Notes: generated by a model not told the origin, from the letters alone. Positions 31,246 through 40,028 are shown, counted from the stretch's first letter. The stretch: 46,554 bases of DNA from Nitrospira sp. (GCA_002634385.1 NSJL01000031.1:1-46554); one strand, 5' to 3'. Program-made: numbers and translations.

Positions 31246-31638
31246 TCATCTCAGGTGAAAGGAAGTGATCCGCCCTTTTATATAACGTTTAATATAGCGT
31301 TTCATCCCTCTTTTGATCACTCTTCTGGTTGCCGGAATCACCATCAGAAAGCCGATCAGATCTGTCAGGAATCCGGGGGTAAGGAGGAACGCCCCCGCAA
31401 CGAGAATCATTGCCCCATCGATCAGTTCCTCTGCCGGAACCCTCCCTTCCCGAATGTCGCTTCTGATCCGATGAATTACCCGAACTCCTTCCGCTTTGAC
31501 CATGAATGCGCCTATTACTGCCGTCAGGAGAACGAGGAGAATAGTGTTGAGGGCGCCGATACCCGATCCGATTTTGATAAGCAGGTAGAGCTCGATGAAG
31601 GGGACCACGGCAAGAATGAGGAATAACTTGAAAACCAT
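31246..31638 (-). CDS. fxsA: FxsA family membrane protein
   Basis: A 130-residue protein with three or four hydrophobic segments and the FxsA signature: LAVVPFIELYLLIKIG at the start, then LVLLTAVIGAFMVKAEG and a central GAFLLTPGFLTDLIGFLM, followed by a basic C-terminal tail (RRVIKRGMKRYIKRYIKG). FxsA in E. coli affects exclusion of phage T7 by the F plasmid; its general function is unclear. ATG 31638 lies 6 nt after a TATAAT box with no Shine-Dalgarno sequence, so the mRNA may be leaderless. The frame continues upstream to 31707, but that part crosses the promoter and terminator. Confidence 0.9.
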   Translation of the reverse strand: MVFKLFLILAVVPFIELYLLIKIGSGIGALNTILLVLLTAVIGAFMVKAEGVRVIHRIRSDIREGRVPAEELIDGAMILVAGAFLLTPGFLTDLIGFLMVIPATRRVIKRGMKRYIKRYIKGRITSFHLR

Positions 31639-31644
31639 ATTTAC

Positions 31645-31673
31645 ATTATAGGAGAAATCAGGGGCGATGTCAC
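31645..31673 (-). promoter_or_regulatory. fxsA promoter spaced for a leaderless transcript
   Basis: Leftward GTGACA (31668-31673), a 17-nt spacer and a consensus TATAAT (31645-31650). The six nt between the -10 box and ATG 31638 put the start site on the A of the start codon. Confidence 0.6.
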
Positions 31674-31683
31674 CAGACAAAAG

Positions 31684-31716
31684 AAAGGGCGTTGCGGCAA
31701 CAACCACAACGCCCTT
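31684..31716 (-). terminator. Terminator of the ribosomal protein operon
   Basis: A 10-bp stem AAGGGCGTTG/CAACGCCCTT (31685-31694 and 31707-31716) with a 12-nt loop. On the minus strand it continues into TTTCTTTTG. It lies about 65 nt after the last small ORF of the operon and before fxsA. Confidence 0.8.
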
Positions 31717-31780
31717 CCCTTTGTAAGCTTTTTATTTATTTACATTTTTTCGAGTTCCCCGAACCCTTGGGGGGTACCGC

Positions 31781-31870
31781 TCACGTGGGAACACCGAGAC
31801 GGGGGAGGAGCACATACTGCAAAAGTATCCAGCCAAGCAGTATTCCCGCCCCGATAAGCAGATCGCTCAT
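31781..31870 (-). CDS. 29-residue hydrophobic small protein overlapping rplQ
   Basis: ATG 31870 shares its A with the TAA stop of rplQ (TAATG), and GAGGAAG sits 7 nt upstream inside the rplQ end. The peptide is MSDLLIGAGILLGWILLQYV followed by LLPRLGVPT. It has one hydrophobic helix of about 18 residues and a Pro/Arg-containing tail, so it should be a small membrane protein. Overlap, ribosome site and a position ahead of the operon terminator argue for real, translation-coupled expression. I recall similar tails in other bacterial mini-proteins but cannot name a family. Confidence 0.6.
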   Translation of the reverse strand: MSDLLIGAGILLGWILLQYVLLPRLGVPT

Positions 31871-32280
31871 TATTTTGCTTCCTCTTTCTTTTTGCCTTCC
31901 TTGCCCTCGGTTTTCGGTCTTCCCTCATAATCGATAAACTCGATAATGGCCATGGGTGCCCTGTCGTTCACCCTCTGGCGGGTCTGCACGATCCGGAGGT
32001 AGCCGCCGTTCCTGTCCACGAAGCGGGGCGCAATCTCCGAAAAAAGCTTCGTCATGATCACCCTGTTCGGGATGTAGGAGAGTACCATCCTCTTCGCATG
32101 GAGGTCTCCCCTCTTGCCGAAAGTGACCAGTTTCTCTGTAATACCCTTTATGGCCTTCGCCTTTGCCAGCGTCGTCTCGATCCTCTGGTGCTCGATAAGC
32201 GAAGACACAAGCCCGCGCAATAATGCCTTCCTCTGATTTGCGGTCCTGTCGAAATTCCTACCCGCTACTTTATGGCGCAT
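31870..32280 (-). CDS. rplQ: Ribosomal protein L17
   Basis: 136 residues. The N-terminus MRHKVAGRNFDRTANQRKAL and the LVSSLIEHQRIETTLAKAKA segment are near-identical to the L17 consensus. The core ends around residue 120 with the usual IEFIDYE, followed by a Lys/Glu-rich tail. L17 lies near the exit of the 50S tunnel. Last ribosomal gene of the operon, 17 nt after rpoA, and overlapped at its stop by a small ORF. Confidence 0.98.
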   Translation of the reverse strand: MRHKVAGRNFDRTANQRKALLRGLVSSLIEHQRIETTLAKAKAIKGITEKLVTFGKRGDLHAKRMVLSYIPNRVIMTKLFSEIAPRFVDRNGGYLRIVQTRQRVNDRAPMAIIEFIDYEGRPKTEGKEGKKKEEAK

Positions 32281-32297
32281 GATCCCCTTTTCCTCCT

Positions 32298-33305
32298 CTA
32301 AGATTTTGAAGCACTGCCTTCCAGTTCACCGGCATCGATTCTCATTCCGAAATTCAGTCCCATGGAGTTCAGAATCTCTTTTATCTCATTCAACGATTTG
32401 CGGCCGAAATTCTTCGTTTTGAGCATCTCGTGCTCCGTCCGCTGTACAAGGTCGGCGATAGTCTTGATATTCGCGTTCTTGAGGCAGTTATACGCCCTCA
32501 CCGACAATTCCAGCTCATCGATACTCTTCATCAGATTCTCATTCGTCGAAGCGTTCGCCACCACCACATTGGAAGAGCGGGGCGACTCCTCCTCGGACGA
32601 TTCATCCTCCACAAAGATGAAGAGATCGAGATGGTCCATCATGATGGAAGCGGCGTCGCTTACCGCCTTTTCCGGACTGATACCTCCGTCCGTCCACACC
32701 TCCATGATAAGCCTGTCATAATCGGTGGATCTCCCGACCCTTGCCCTTTCGACCCAGAAGTTCACCTTTCTGATAGGGCTGAATATGGAATCTACAGCAA
32801 TTACATCAATGGGGAGGCCCTCCTCCTTATTCATGTCCGCAGAGACGTATCCCTTTCCCTTTTTGACATATATCTCCATTTCGAAGTTTGCCCCATTGTC
32901 GAGGGTAGCGATATGCTGCTCTTCGTTCAACACCTCGACATTGGCGTCAACCTCTATATCGACGCCGGTTACCGTCTTCGGCCCCTTCGCCCGTATGTTC
33001 ACCGTCCTCTTATCGTCACTGTACAGTTTGAAGCGCAGCTTCTTTATGTTAAGGATGATATCGACGACATCCTCTTTCACGGACTTTATGGCGGAAAATT
33101 CATGCAGGACCCCGGGTATTCTGATTCCGGTAGCAGCAGCGCCCTCGATGGAAGAGAGCAGTATCCTGCGCAGCGAATTCCCGATAGTGGTGCCGAATCC
33201 TCTTTCAAGGGGCTCCACTACCAGTTTGCCGTAAGAGTCCGTAAGCGTCTCTTCATCAAAATTAATCTTCTTGGGCAACTGAAAGCCCCTTTTAACAAGA
33301 TCCAT
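32298..33305 (-). CDS. rpoA: RNA polymerase alpha subunit
   Basis: 335 residues. The N-terminal assembly domain carries VEPLERGFGTTIGNSLRRIL and SSIEGAAATGIRIPGVLHEF, which contact the other alpha and beta subunits. A flexible acidic linker around 235-250 (EDESSEEESPRSS) leads to the C-terminal domain, with ELELSVRAYNCLKNANI and RKSLNEIKEILNSMGL, which binds UP elements and activators. Both domains are complete. Located after rpsD with a gap of about 90 nt. Confidence 0.99.
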   Translation of the reverse strand: MDLVKRGFQLPKKINFDEETLTDSYGKLVVEPLERGFGTTIGNSLRRILLSSIEGAAATGIRIPGVLHEFSAIKSVKEDVVDIILNIKKLRFKLYSDDKRTVNIRAKGPKTVTGVDIEVDANVEVLNEEQHIATLDNGANFEMEIYVKKGKGYVSADMNKEEGLPIDVIAVDSIFSPIRKVNFWVERARVGRSTDYDRLIMEVWTDGGISPEKAVSDAASIMMDHLDLFIFVEDESSEEESPRSSNVVVANASTNENLMKSIDELELSVRAYNCLKNANIKTIADLVQRTEHEMLKTKNFGRKSLNEIKEILNSMGLNFGMRIDAGELEGSASKS

Positions 33306-33395
33306 AGTATGGTCTCCTATGCCTATCTATTGTTGTTTTCGTAGTGTCAGGAATATTCCCTGTCGAGCTCCGGTACGGCTGAAGCAATCCATTGA

Positions 33396-34022
33396 TTACT
33401 TGGAATAAAGCTCAACGATAAGCTGTTCCTGCACCGGAACCTGCATCTCTTCCCGGGAAGGAACCCTGACAAACTTTCCTTTTATTTCCTTCGTATCAAC
33501 TTCGACCCACTCCGGAAAGCCCCTGTGCTCTGCGATTGACAGGCTTTCTTTTATTGCATCGATTTCCCTGCTCGCAGCCCTGACCTCAACGGTATCGCCG
33601 GGTCTCAGGAGATGAGAGGGGATATCTGATTTCTTACCGTTTACGAGAAAATGCCCGTGCTTTACCAGCTGACGGGCCTCTCTCCTGTTAAGCCCGAACC
33701 CCATTCTGTACACGACATTATCAAGTCGCCTCTCGAGCAACTGGAGAAGCACCTCGCCGGTGATTCCCTTCATCCGGGAGGCCTCTTCGAAGTACTGCCG
33801 GAACTGGTCCTCCATGATCCAGTACATTCTTCTCGCCTTCTGTTTTTCTCTCAACTGCATCCCATAATCAGAAAGCTTTCCCCTGTTCTGGCCGTGCTGT
33901 CCGGGAGGGTATTTCCTCCTCTCCACACCGCATTTTTCAGTATAGCAACGGGTGCCCTTCAGAAAGAGCTTTTCCCCCTCTCTTCTGCAGAGTCTGCATA
34001 ACGGACCTGTATAGCGTGCCAT
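33396..34022 (-). CDS. rpsD: Ribosomal protein S4, zinc-binding form
   Basis: 208 residues. It begins [20 protein letters not shown] and has four cysteines (C9, C12 and the GTRCYTEKC pair), the C+ form that binds zinc. The S4 RNA-binding domain is at about 98-160 ([32 protein letters not shown]). S4 starts assembly of the 30S body by binding 16S rRNA. Its start follows the rpsK stop directly. Confidence 0.99.
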   Translation of the reverse strand: MARYTGPLCRLCRREGEKLFLKGTRCYTEKCGVERRKYPPGQHGQNRGKLSDYGMQLREKQKARRMYWIMEDQFRQYFEEASRMKGITGEVLLQLLERRLDNVVYRMGFGLNRREARQLVKHGHFLVNGKKSDIPSHLLRPGDTVEVRAASREIDAIKESLSIAEHRGFPEWVEVDTKEIKGKFVRVPSREEMQVPVQEQLIVELYSK

Positions 34023-34409
34023 TTACACTCTCCTCCTTTTCGGCGGCCTGCAGCCATTGTGCGGCACAGGAGTGACATCCTTTATCAATGTTATTTCCAA
34101 TCCGGCGGCCTGCAGCGCACGGATCGCGGTCTCACGTCCCGCACCGGGACCCTTCACGTACACATCCACGTGCTTGAGACCCGTTTCCATCGCCTTCTTA
34201 GCCGCTGTCTCCGACGCTATCTGCGCTGCAAAGGGAGTGCCCTTTCTGGATCCTTTAAAACCGAGACTCCCGGCGCTGGACCATGCAATTACATTGCCGC
34301 CCTGGTCGGTTATGGTGATGATTGTATTGTTGAACGTGGTCTGTATATGTGCAGTACCACTCAGTATGTGCTTCTTGATCTTTTTCCCGCTTCTTTTCTT
34401 CTGAGCCAT
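34023..34409 (-). CDS. rpsK: Ribosomal protein S11
   Basis: 128 residues with [19 protein letters not shown], the [23 protein letters not shown] region split across the middle, and the conserved end [19 protein letters not shown]11 forms part of the 30S platform. The gene lies 16 nt after rpsM and directly before rpsD. Confidence 0.99.
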   Translation of the reverse strand: MAQKKRSGKKIKKHILSGTAHIQTTFNNTIITITDQGGNVIAWSSAGSLGFKGSRKGTPFAAQIASETAAKKAMETGLKHVDVYVKGPGAGRETAIRALQAAGLEITLIKDVTPVPHNGCRPPKRRRV

Positions 34410-34425
34410 TCCCTGTCACTCCTCC

Positions 34426-34791
34426 TTACTTTTTCTTCGTTACAAGCTTCCGGGGTCCTCTGCGCGTTCTCGCATTCGTCTTCGTTCTCTGGCCTCGAGC
34501 CGGCAAATGGGCAACATGTCGGGAGCCGCGGTAACTCCCGATTTCGATAAGCCTTTTCACATTGACGGAAATTTCCCTTCTGAGGTCACCCTCAACCTTG
34601 TACTCCTTCTCGATAAGGCTCCTGATTTTGACAATATCCTCATCGGTAAGGTTCTTTACCCGCACATCCGGGTTTACGTTGACCTCTTGCAGAATCTTGT
34701 TCGATAACGGCCTGCCGATTCCGAATATACGGGTCAGCCCTATTTCTACTCTCTCATTTTTCGGCAGATCAACGCCAGCAATTCTCGCCAT
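34426..34791 (-). CDS. rpsM: Ribosomal protein S13
   Basis: 121 residues beginning [20 protein letters not shown], with the helix-two-turns-helix motif early in the protein and the C-terminal [20 protein letters not shown] plus basic tail that contacts tRNA in the 30S head. Gap of 52 nt to rpmJ. Confidence 0.99.
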   Translation of the reverse strand: MARIAGVDLPKNERVEIGLTRIFGIGRPLSNKILQEVNVNPDVRVKNLTDEDIVKIRSLIEKEYKVEGDLRREISVNVKRLIEIGSYRGSRHVAHLPARGQRTKTNARTRRGPRKLVTKKK

Positions 34792-34843
34792 ACTGTGCTC
34801 CTTTTATCATAATGATTTGCGTAACCAGGCCAACGGGCACCTT

Positions 34844-34957
34844 CTATCCCTGCCTCTGTTTGTGACGGGGATTCTCGCAAAGTATGCGGATAACGCCCTT
34901 TCTTTTCACTACCTTGCACTTCGAACATATCGGCTTTACGGAAGGCCTTACCTTCAT
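34844..34957 (-). CDS. rpmJ: Ribosomal protein L36, zinc-binding form
   Basis: 37 residues: [20 protein letters not shown] followed by a C-terminal segment with [13 protein letters not shown]. Cys11, Cys14, Cys27 and His32 form the zinc site of the C+ type. GAGGAGGAG precedes ATG 34957. Standard position between infA and rpsM. Confidence 0.97.
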   Translation of the reverse strand: MKVRPSVKPICSKCKVVKRKGVIRILCENPRHKQRQG

Positions 34958-34975
34958 CTCAACTCCTCCTCTTAA

Positions 34976-35060
34976 AAGTAAGAAGCAAGAAGTGAGAGGT
35001 AGGAAGTAAAAACTGGAGGTCAGTTTCCATGCCTTACTTCCTACTTCCCACTTCTTACTT
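34976..35060. repeat. Mirrored arrays of degenerate 7-nt repeats between infA and rpmJ
   Basis: On the plus strand five tandem heptamers run from 34978 to 35012 (GTAAGAA, GCAAGAA, GTGAGAG, GTAGGAA, GTAAAAA). After 18 nt the same word family appears on the minus strand as four heptamers at 35031-35058 (GTAAGAA, GTGGGAA, GTAGGAA, GTAAGGC). The arms can pair into a long stem. The right arm includes the infA stop codon. Confidence 0.8.
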
Positions 35061-35273
35061 GAATCTGTACGTTATGCGACCCTTGGTAAGGTCGTAGGGG
35101 GAAAGCTCTACTGTCACCTTATCCCCGGGTAAAATCTTGATGAAATGCATTCTCATCTTTCCGGACACGTACGCAAGAATCACCTGCCCGTTCTCAAGCT
35201 CCACCCTGAACATGGCGTTCGGCAAGGTTTCGATGATTGTTCCCTGTACTTCAATATTTTCTTCTTTTGCCAT
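35055..35273 (-). CDS. infA: Translation initiation factor IF-1
   Basis: 72 residues, all one OB fold: [20 protein letters not shown], then [20 protein letters not shown] and the end [22 protein letters not shown]-1 binds the A site during initiation. Standard place between map and rpmJ. Its stop codon is part of the repeat stem that follows. Confidence 0.99.
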   Translation of the reverse strand: MAKEENIEVQGTIIETLPNAMFRVELENGQVILAYVSGKMRMHFIKILPGDKVTVELSPYDLTKGRITYRFK

Positions 35274-35299
35274 ATAAGCTTACAATTATACCTGTCTTT

Positions 35300-36049
35300 T
35301 CAAAGTTTAGTCAAGATTCGGGGCCCGCTCTTCGTCAACACAATCGTATGTTCGAAATGAGCGGACCTGCTTCCGTCCACAGTAACCGCTGTCCAGCCGT
35401 CTTCCAATAAATTCACTTCATGAGTTCCCTCATTGACCATAGGCTCTATCGCCAGGGTCATTCCCGCCTGGAGCCTCTGCCCGTGGCCTGGTTTTCCAAA
35501 GTTGGGAATCTGGGGGTCTTCGTGGAGATAATGGCCTACACCATGCCCTACAAAAGCCCTCACCACGGAGAACCCGTTTGCTTCCACATGTCTCTGTATC
35601 GCGGCGGAGATATCCGAGACCCTGTTCCCCACCACAGCTGCCTCGATTCCGAGATAAAGGGACTCCTCCGTAACTCTTATCAGCCTTCGTGCCTCATCGT
35701 CGACCTCTCCTACCGGCAGGGTAATCGCTCCGTCTCCATAAAAGCCGTCCAGGATCACTCCCAGGTCGATACTGATAAGATCTCCGCTCCTCAAGCGCAC
35801 TGAAGGAGAGGGGATTCCATGAACTACCTGCTCGTTGACCGAGGTGCAGGTGCTTGCAGGATATCCCCTATATCCTTTAAAAGCGGGGACCGCATTCTGT
35901 TGGCGTACTTTCTTCTCTGCAAAAGCGTCAATTTCAGCGGTAGTTATCCCTACTTTTACGAAGGATTTCAGCTCCTGCAACACTTGTGCAACGATACGTC
36001 CCGCCGCCGCAATCTTGCTGATCTCTGCCTGAGACTTGATTATTACCAC
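35300..36049 (-). CDS. map: Methionine aminopeptidase, type I
   Basis: 249 residues. The metal ligands are visible: the two Asp in SIDLGVILDGFYGDGA, His in GHGVGHYLHEDP, Glu in TLAIEPMVNEG and the final Glu in SAHFEHTIV. The conserved substrate-contact His is in NEQVVHGIP. It removes the initiator Met from nascent proteins. It follows secY by 12 nt without the adk gene often found there. Confidence 0.98.
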   Translation of the reverse strand: MVIIKSQAEISKIAAAGRIVAQVLQELKSFVKVGITTAEIDAFAEKKVRQQNAVPAFKGYRGYPASTCTSVNEQVVHGIPSPSVRLRSGDLISIDLGVILDGFYGDGAITLPVGEVDDEARRLIRVTEESLYLGIEAAVVGNRVSDISAAIQRHVEANGFSVVRAFVGHGVGHYLHEDPQIPNFGKPGHGQRLQAGMTLAIEPMVNEGTHEVNLLEDGWTAVTVDGSRSAHFEHTIVLTKSGPRILTKL

Positions 36050-36061
36050 AATGGCTCGTGC

Positions 36062-37369
36062 TCAGTCTCTCCGTCCCCTCAACCTTCCCCTCTTCAAGAA
36101 ACCCTCGTACGACCTCGTTATCAGATGGGATTCGATCTGCGAAACGGTATCAAGTGCAACCCCCACTGCAATAAGAAGAGAAGTACCTCCAAAGTAGAAA
36201 GGAACATTGAATCTCGTGATTAGGATCTCCGGCAGCACGCATACGGCTGCGAGATACACCGCCCCTACAAAGGTAAGCCTGGTGAGTACCCGGTAGATGT
36301 ACTCGGATGTCTTTTGACCCGGCCTGATCCCGGGGATAAAACCTCCATGCTTCTGAAGGTTTTCCGCTATGTCCACCGGATTGAAAATCACTGCGGTATA
36401 AAAGTAACTGAAAAAGAATATCAGTCCTACATAAAGAACGGTGTACAATACCGTACCGGGCGAAAGCTGCCGGGCGATGGCTTGTACCCAGGGGATAGCG
36501 ATGAATCCTGCCACTGTCGCCGGGAACATGATGATGGAAGAGGCGAAGATGGGGGGAATCACCCCCGCAGTGTTCACCTTCAACGGCAGATGCGTGCTCT
36601 GCCCGCCGAAAACCCTCTTCCCTACGACTCTTTTGGCATACTGTACAGAAATCTTTCTCTGCCCTCTCTCTATGAAGATGATGCCTCCCACTACTGCCAC
36701 CATTATGAAGAGGAGGAAAAGGACAAAGAATATTGACAACTCTCCTGCCTTCACCAGACTCAAAGTGCTCAGAACGGCATTGGGGAATTGTGCTACGATA
36801 CCGGCGAAGATGATCAGGGATATTCCGTTCCCGATTCCCCTTTCGGTTATCTGCTCACCGAGCCACATAAGAAATGCCGTACCCGAGGTGAGCGTTATCA
36901 TGGTGAGAATCCTGAACGACCATCCTGGATTCTGTATGAAAGCCCCCCCCGACATGCCCTCCAGGCCAACTGCAATACCGAAGGATTGAATGGCACCGAT
37001 AACAACGGTGGCGTACCGCGTATAGCGTACTATCTTCTTCCGTCCCGTCTCTCCTTCTTTCGCAACTCTTCCGAGGGCGGGAATGACGACGGTAAGCAGC
37101 TGAAAGATAATGGACGCACTGATATACGGCATGATTCCCAGGGCGAATATGGTGACCCGGGACAGCGCCCCTCCTGAAAACATATCGAAAAAACCCATCA
37201 TCGCCCCGCCCTTCTCGACGAGGAATTTGCTCAGGGCCTCGCTGTTGATCCCCGGAGTGGGGATGTGGGCGCCGATCCGGTATACGGCGAGCATGCTCAG
37301 CGTAAAGAGGACCCTGTTCTTCAGCTCGGGTATTTTAAATATATTTTGCAAACTCGAAAGAAGGCTCAA
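36062..37369 (-). CDS. secY: Preprotein translocase subunit SecY
   Basis: 435 residues with ten predicted transmembrane helices. Landmarks are the N-terminal RVLFTLSMLAVYRIGAHIPT, the plug-region FSGGALSRVTIFALGIMPYI, the cytoplasmic loop QRKISVQYAKR, and the C-terminal loop RPGQKTSEYIYRVL. It forms the central channel of the Sec translocon in the inner membrane. Two nt separate its start from the rplO stop. Confidence 0.99.
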   Translation of the reverse strand: MSLLSSLQNIFKIPELKNRVLFTLSMLAVYRIGAHIPTPGINSEALSKFLVEKGGAMMGFFDMFSGGALSRVTIFALGIMPYISASIIFQLLTVVIPALGRVAKEGETGRKKIVRYTRYATVVIGAIQSFGIAVGLEGMSGGAFIQNPGWSFRILTMITLTSGTAFLMWLGEQITERGIGNGISLIIFAGIVAQFPNAVLSTLSLVKAGELSIFFVLFLLFIMVAVVGGIIFIERGQRKISVQYAKRVVGKRVFGGQSTHLPLKVNTAGVIPPIFASSIIMFPATVAGFIAIPWVQAIARQLSPGTVLYTVLYVGLIFFFSYFYTAVIFNPVDIAENLQKHGGFIPGIRPGQKTSEYIYRVLTRLTFVGAVYLAAVCVLPEILITRFNVPFYFGGTSLLIAVGVALDTVSQIESHLITRSYEGFLKRGRLRGRRD

Positions 37370-37371
37370 TT

Positions 37372-37815
37372 TTATAATACCTCTGCCTTACCGCCTGCAG
37401 CCTGGATCTTGGAGACAGCAGAGGCGCTGAAGGCATGCGCTTTGACGGTTAACGGTTTGGATATCGTCCCTGTGCCCAGTATTTTTATTCCATCCTTCAC
37501 ATCTTTGATAATCTTCTTTTCCAGGAGAACTTCAGGAGTAACCACATCGGCACCGGCGATTTTCTCCAGCGTGGAGAGATTAAGAATTGCGTATTCACGC
37601 TTGAAGGGGCTATTCTTGAATCCCCTCTTGGGAAGACGACGCTGCATCGGGGTCTGGCCTCCCTCGAATGCGGGGCCCTTCGTTCCACCGGAACGGGCTT
37701 TTTGTCCCTTGTGTCCCTTGGTAGCGGTTTTGCCGTGCCCGGATCCCATTCCGCGACCGACACGTTTTACTTTTTTATTGCTCCCCTTGGCAGGAGCTAA
37801 GGTATTCATATTCAT
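37372..37815 (-). CDS. rplO: Ribosomal protein L15
   Basis: 147 residues: basic glycine-rich N-terminus with [20 protein letters not shown] and [17 protein letters not shown], then the C-terminal globular part ([36 protein letters not shown]). Only 3 nt separate it from rpsE, so rpmD (L30) is not present between them. Confidence 0.99.
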   Translation of the reverse strand: MNMNTLAPAKGSNKKVKRVGRGMGSGHGKTATKGHKGQKARSGGTKGPAFEGGQTPMQRRLPKRGFKNSPFKREYAILNLSTLEKIAGADVVTPEVLLEKKIIKDVKDGIKILGTGTISKPLTVKAHAFSASAVSKIQAAGGKAEVL

Positions 37816-37818
37816 CGC

Positions 37819-38370
37819 TTAACTTTTAACCTCCTGTTCGCTCTCTTCCTCCACGACAGGCTCTTCCTCGGCCTTACCCCTCAGCTTGAAAACAACATCA
37901 GGATCTTTCAGTTTGCCGAGTCCGTCCAGGGTAGCCTTTACGGTATTGAAAGGATTATGACTCCCGAGGGATTTGGCAACGATGTCATGGATTCCTGCCA
38001 CTTCAAATACAGCTCTGACAGCTCCCCCCGCAATCACCCCGGTACCCTTGGGCGCAGGATTCATTACCACCGAATTGGAACCATACCTTCCGATAATCTT
38101 GTGGGGGATGGTGCCGTCTTTCATGGCAAAGCGTACCAGACGCTTCTTCGCCTGTTCCACCGCCTTCCTGATCGCTTCCGGCACCTCGGATGCCTTGCCC
38201 TTGCCGATACCAACGATACCGTCACCGCTGCCGACAACCACAAGGGCGCTGAACGAGAACCTCCGTCCGCCTTTCACCACCTTCGCCACCCTGTTTATGT
38301 ACACGACTTTGTCCTTCAGATTAAGTCCCTCAGAGTCGATTCTCTCCGTCTTCACCATGCCTCCTGTCAT
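37819..38370 (-). CDS. rpsE: Ribosomal protein S5
   Basis: 183 residues in the longest form. The double-stranded RNA-binding part ([40 protein letters not shown]) is followed by the ribosomal S5 domain 2 ([19 protein letters not shown]). The start is uncertain: AGGAGG lies inside the first codons, so GTG 38355 (VKTERIDS) may be the real start instead of ATG 38370. An acidic C-terminal tail ([13 protein letters not shown]) extends beyond the usual end. Confidence 0.97.
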   Translation of the reverse strand: MTGGMVKTERIDSEGLNLKDKVVYINRVAKVVKGGRRFSFSALVVVGSGDGIVGIGKGKASEVPEAIRKAVEQAKKRLVRFAMKDGTIPHKIIGRYGSNSVVMNPAPKGTGVIAGGAVRAVFEVAGIHDIVAKSLGSHNPFNTVKATLDGLGKLKDPDVVFKLRGKAEEEPVVEEESEQEVKS

Positions 38371-38384
38371 GCTTTATGGTTTCT

Positions 38385-38415
38385 GATTGACGATTATCTC
38401 TTCAAATCAGCAATC
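38385..38415. repeat. Imperfect inverted repeat between rplR and rpsE
   Basis: GATTGACGATT (38385-38395) and AATCAGCAATC (38405-38415) can pair at 9 of 11 positions with a 9-nt loop. It may be a processing or attenuation hairpin; no U-run follows. Confidence 0.4.
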
Positions 38416-38430
38416 CATCTTTGAATTCCT

Positions 38431-38790
38431 TTAGAATTCGAGTCCGCCCTCACGTGCCCCTTCTGCAAGGGCTTTGATCCTCCCGTGATAGCGGTAGCCG
38501 CCCCGGTCGAACACCACCTTCTGCACCCCGGCCGTTGCCGCTCTCGAGGCCAGCATCAGACCGACCTTTTTTGCCATTGCCCCGTTCCCCTTATGTCCCT
38601 TTTCTTCCTGCATATTTTTGTCGAGGGTGGAGGCTGCTACAACAGTATGACCTTTCGCATCATCGATTATCTGGGCATATATGTGATTGAGACTTCTATA
38701 TACACAGAGCCTCGGCCTTTCAGCAGTCCCGAAGACCTTCTTCCTTATCCTTTTGTGCCGTCTCTTTCTCGCCTGCTCTTTAACGCTCAC
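38431..38790 (-). CDS. rplR: Ribosomal protein L18
   Basis: 119 residues from GTG 38790, with GGAGG 7 nt upstream. Landmarks: [40 protein letters not shown] and the end [21 protein letters not shown]18 binds 5S rRNA. Confidence 0.99.
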   Translation of the reverse strand: MSVKEQARKRRHKRIRKKVFGTAERPRLCVYRSLNHIYAQIIDDAKGHTVVAASTLDKNMQEEKGHKGNGAMAKKVGLMLASRAATAGVQKVVFDRGGYRYHGRIKALAEGAREGGLEF

Positions 38791-38871
38791 CCGACATCCT
38801 CCATTTAATCTTTTCTGATTTCAGATCCTTAACAGTACGCTGGTTCCGAAATCCCGAATCGTCTGCCGTAT

Positions 38872-39414
38872 TTATTTCTTACCCGTCTTCCCGGCTTTCA
38901 GCTTGATTTTCTCTCCGGCGTACCGAATTCCTTTGCCCTTATAGGCATCAGGAGACCTCAGCTTTCTTATATTCGCAGCCACCTGTCCCAGAAGCTGCTT
39001 ATCAATTCCGCTCAGAGTCACCGTGGTCTGCTTCTCGTCAACGGTGGCAGCCACTCCCTGGGGAAGCTGAAACTCCACCGGGTGTGAATACCCGAGAGTA
39101 AAGGAGAGGGTAGTACCCCTCACCTGAGCCCTGTATCCGATACCTTTAATCTCGAGCGTCCGGGTATACCCCTGCGAAACACCGGTCACCATGTTCGCCA
39201 CCAGGCTCCGGGCAAGACCATGCAGGGCTCTTCCTTCCTTCGTTTCAAAGCCCCTCTCCACAAGGATCTTTCCATCAGCAACCGTGATCTTTACCCCTTC
39301 CGGAAAGGTATAGGCAAGTTCGCCTTTCGGCCCCTTCACCCGTACGACGTCTTCCTTCACCTCAACATTGATACCCTGTGCCAACTCTATAGGTTTCTTG
39401 CCGATTCGTGACAT
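38872..39414 (-). CDS. rplF: Ribosomal protein L6
   Basis: 180 residues, two repeats of the L6 fold. MSRIGKKPIELAQGINVEVK starts the first; the C-terminal signature GQVAANIRKLRSPDAYKGKG is complete. L6 lies near the factor-binding centre of the 50S subunit. An unremarkable spacer of about 80 nt precedes it downstream of rplR. Confidence 0.99.
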   Translation of the reverse strand: MSRIGKKPIELAQGINVEVKEDVVRVKGPKGELAYTFPEGVKITVADGKILVERGFETKEGRALHGLARSLVANMVTGVSQGYTRTLEIKGIGYRAQVRGTTLSFTLGYSHPVEFQLPQGVAATVDEKQTTVTLSGIDKQLLGQVAANIRKLRSPDAYKGKGIRYAGEKIKLKAGKTGKK

Positions 39415-39424
39415 CTACCTCTCC

Positions 39425-39820
39425 TTACCATATATAACATAATACTTCGCCGCCGACCCCTTCGCGCCGGCATGCTTTGTCGCTCAACACGCCCTTCGAT
39501 GTCGTCATGATCGCAACACCGACACCACCCATCACGGAAGGGACTTCCGCCTTTCCGGCATAGACCCTCCTGCCCGGTTTGCTGATCCTCTTTAACCCGG
39601 TGACGATCGGTTTGTTATCCGTTGTATATTTAAGGGTGACCCTCAGAATACCCTGTTTCTTATCCTTTATTATCTTGTAGGACTTAATAAAGCCTTCCTC
39701 TTTCAGAATCTTCGCTATCTCCACTTTCATCCGCGAGGCGGGAATATCCACTTTTTCCGCCTTTATCAGGAAAGCATTCCTTATTCTGGTCAGCATATCT
39801 GCAATCGGATCCGTTAACAT
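39425..39820 (-). CDS. rpsH: Ribosomal protein S8
   Basis: 131 residues: [20 protein letters not shown] at the start, and the conserved C-terminal block [20 protein letters not shown] with EVLCYIW. S8 binds the central domain of 16S rRNA; in E. coli it also represses the spc operon. Confidence 0.99.
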   Translation of the reverse strand: MLTDPIADMLTRIRNAFLIKAEKVDIPASRMKVEIAKILKEEGFIKSYKIIKDKKQGILRVTLKYTTDNKPIVTGLKRISKPGRRVYAGKAEVPSVMGGVGVAIMTTSKGVLSDKACRREGVGGEVLCYIW

Positions 39821-39830
39821 TACCCCACCC

Positions 39831-40019
39831 CTACCAACTTGATTTCGTTACCCCGGGGATATACCCCTTAAGGGCCAGAGTCCTGAAGCATATTCTACAG
39901 AGGCCGAACTTCCTCATGTATCCCCGCGGCCTTCCGCATACTTTGCATCTATTGTAAGACCGCACCTTGAACTTCGGTTCCCTGTTGGCCTTCTCAATTA
40001 AGCATGTCTTCGCCACCAA
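39831..40019 (-). CDS. rpsN: Ribosomal protein S14, zinc-binding (type Z)
   Basis: 62 residues with the four zinc cysteines in [21 protein letters not shown] and the conserved end [17 protein letters not shown]. This is the short zinc-containing S14. A GTG at the second codon is an equally possible start. Confidence 0.97.
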   Translation of the reverse strand: MVAKTCLIEKANREPKFKVRSYNRCKVCGRPRGYMRKFGLCRICFRTLALKGYIPGVTKSSW

Positions 40020-40028
40020 AATCCTCCT

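Noticed and set aside
31740..31928. Minus-strand 62-codon frame overlapping the rplQ end
   Set aside because: It lies in another frame of the L17 tail; the 29-codon ORF at 31781-31870 has the better start, ribosome site and sequence.
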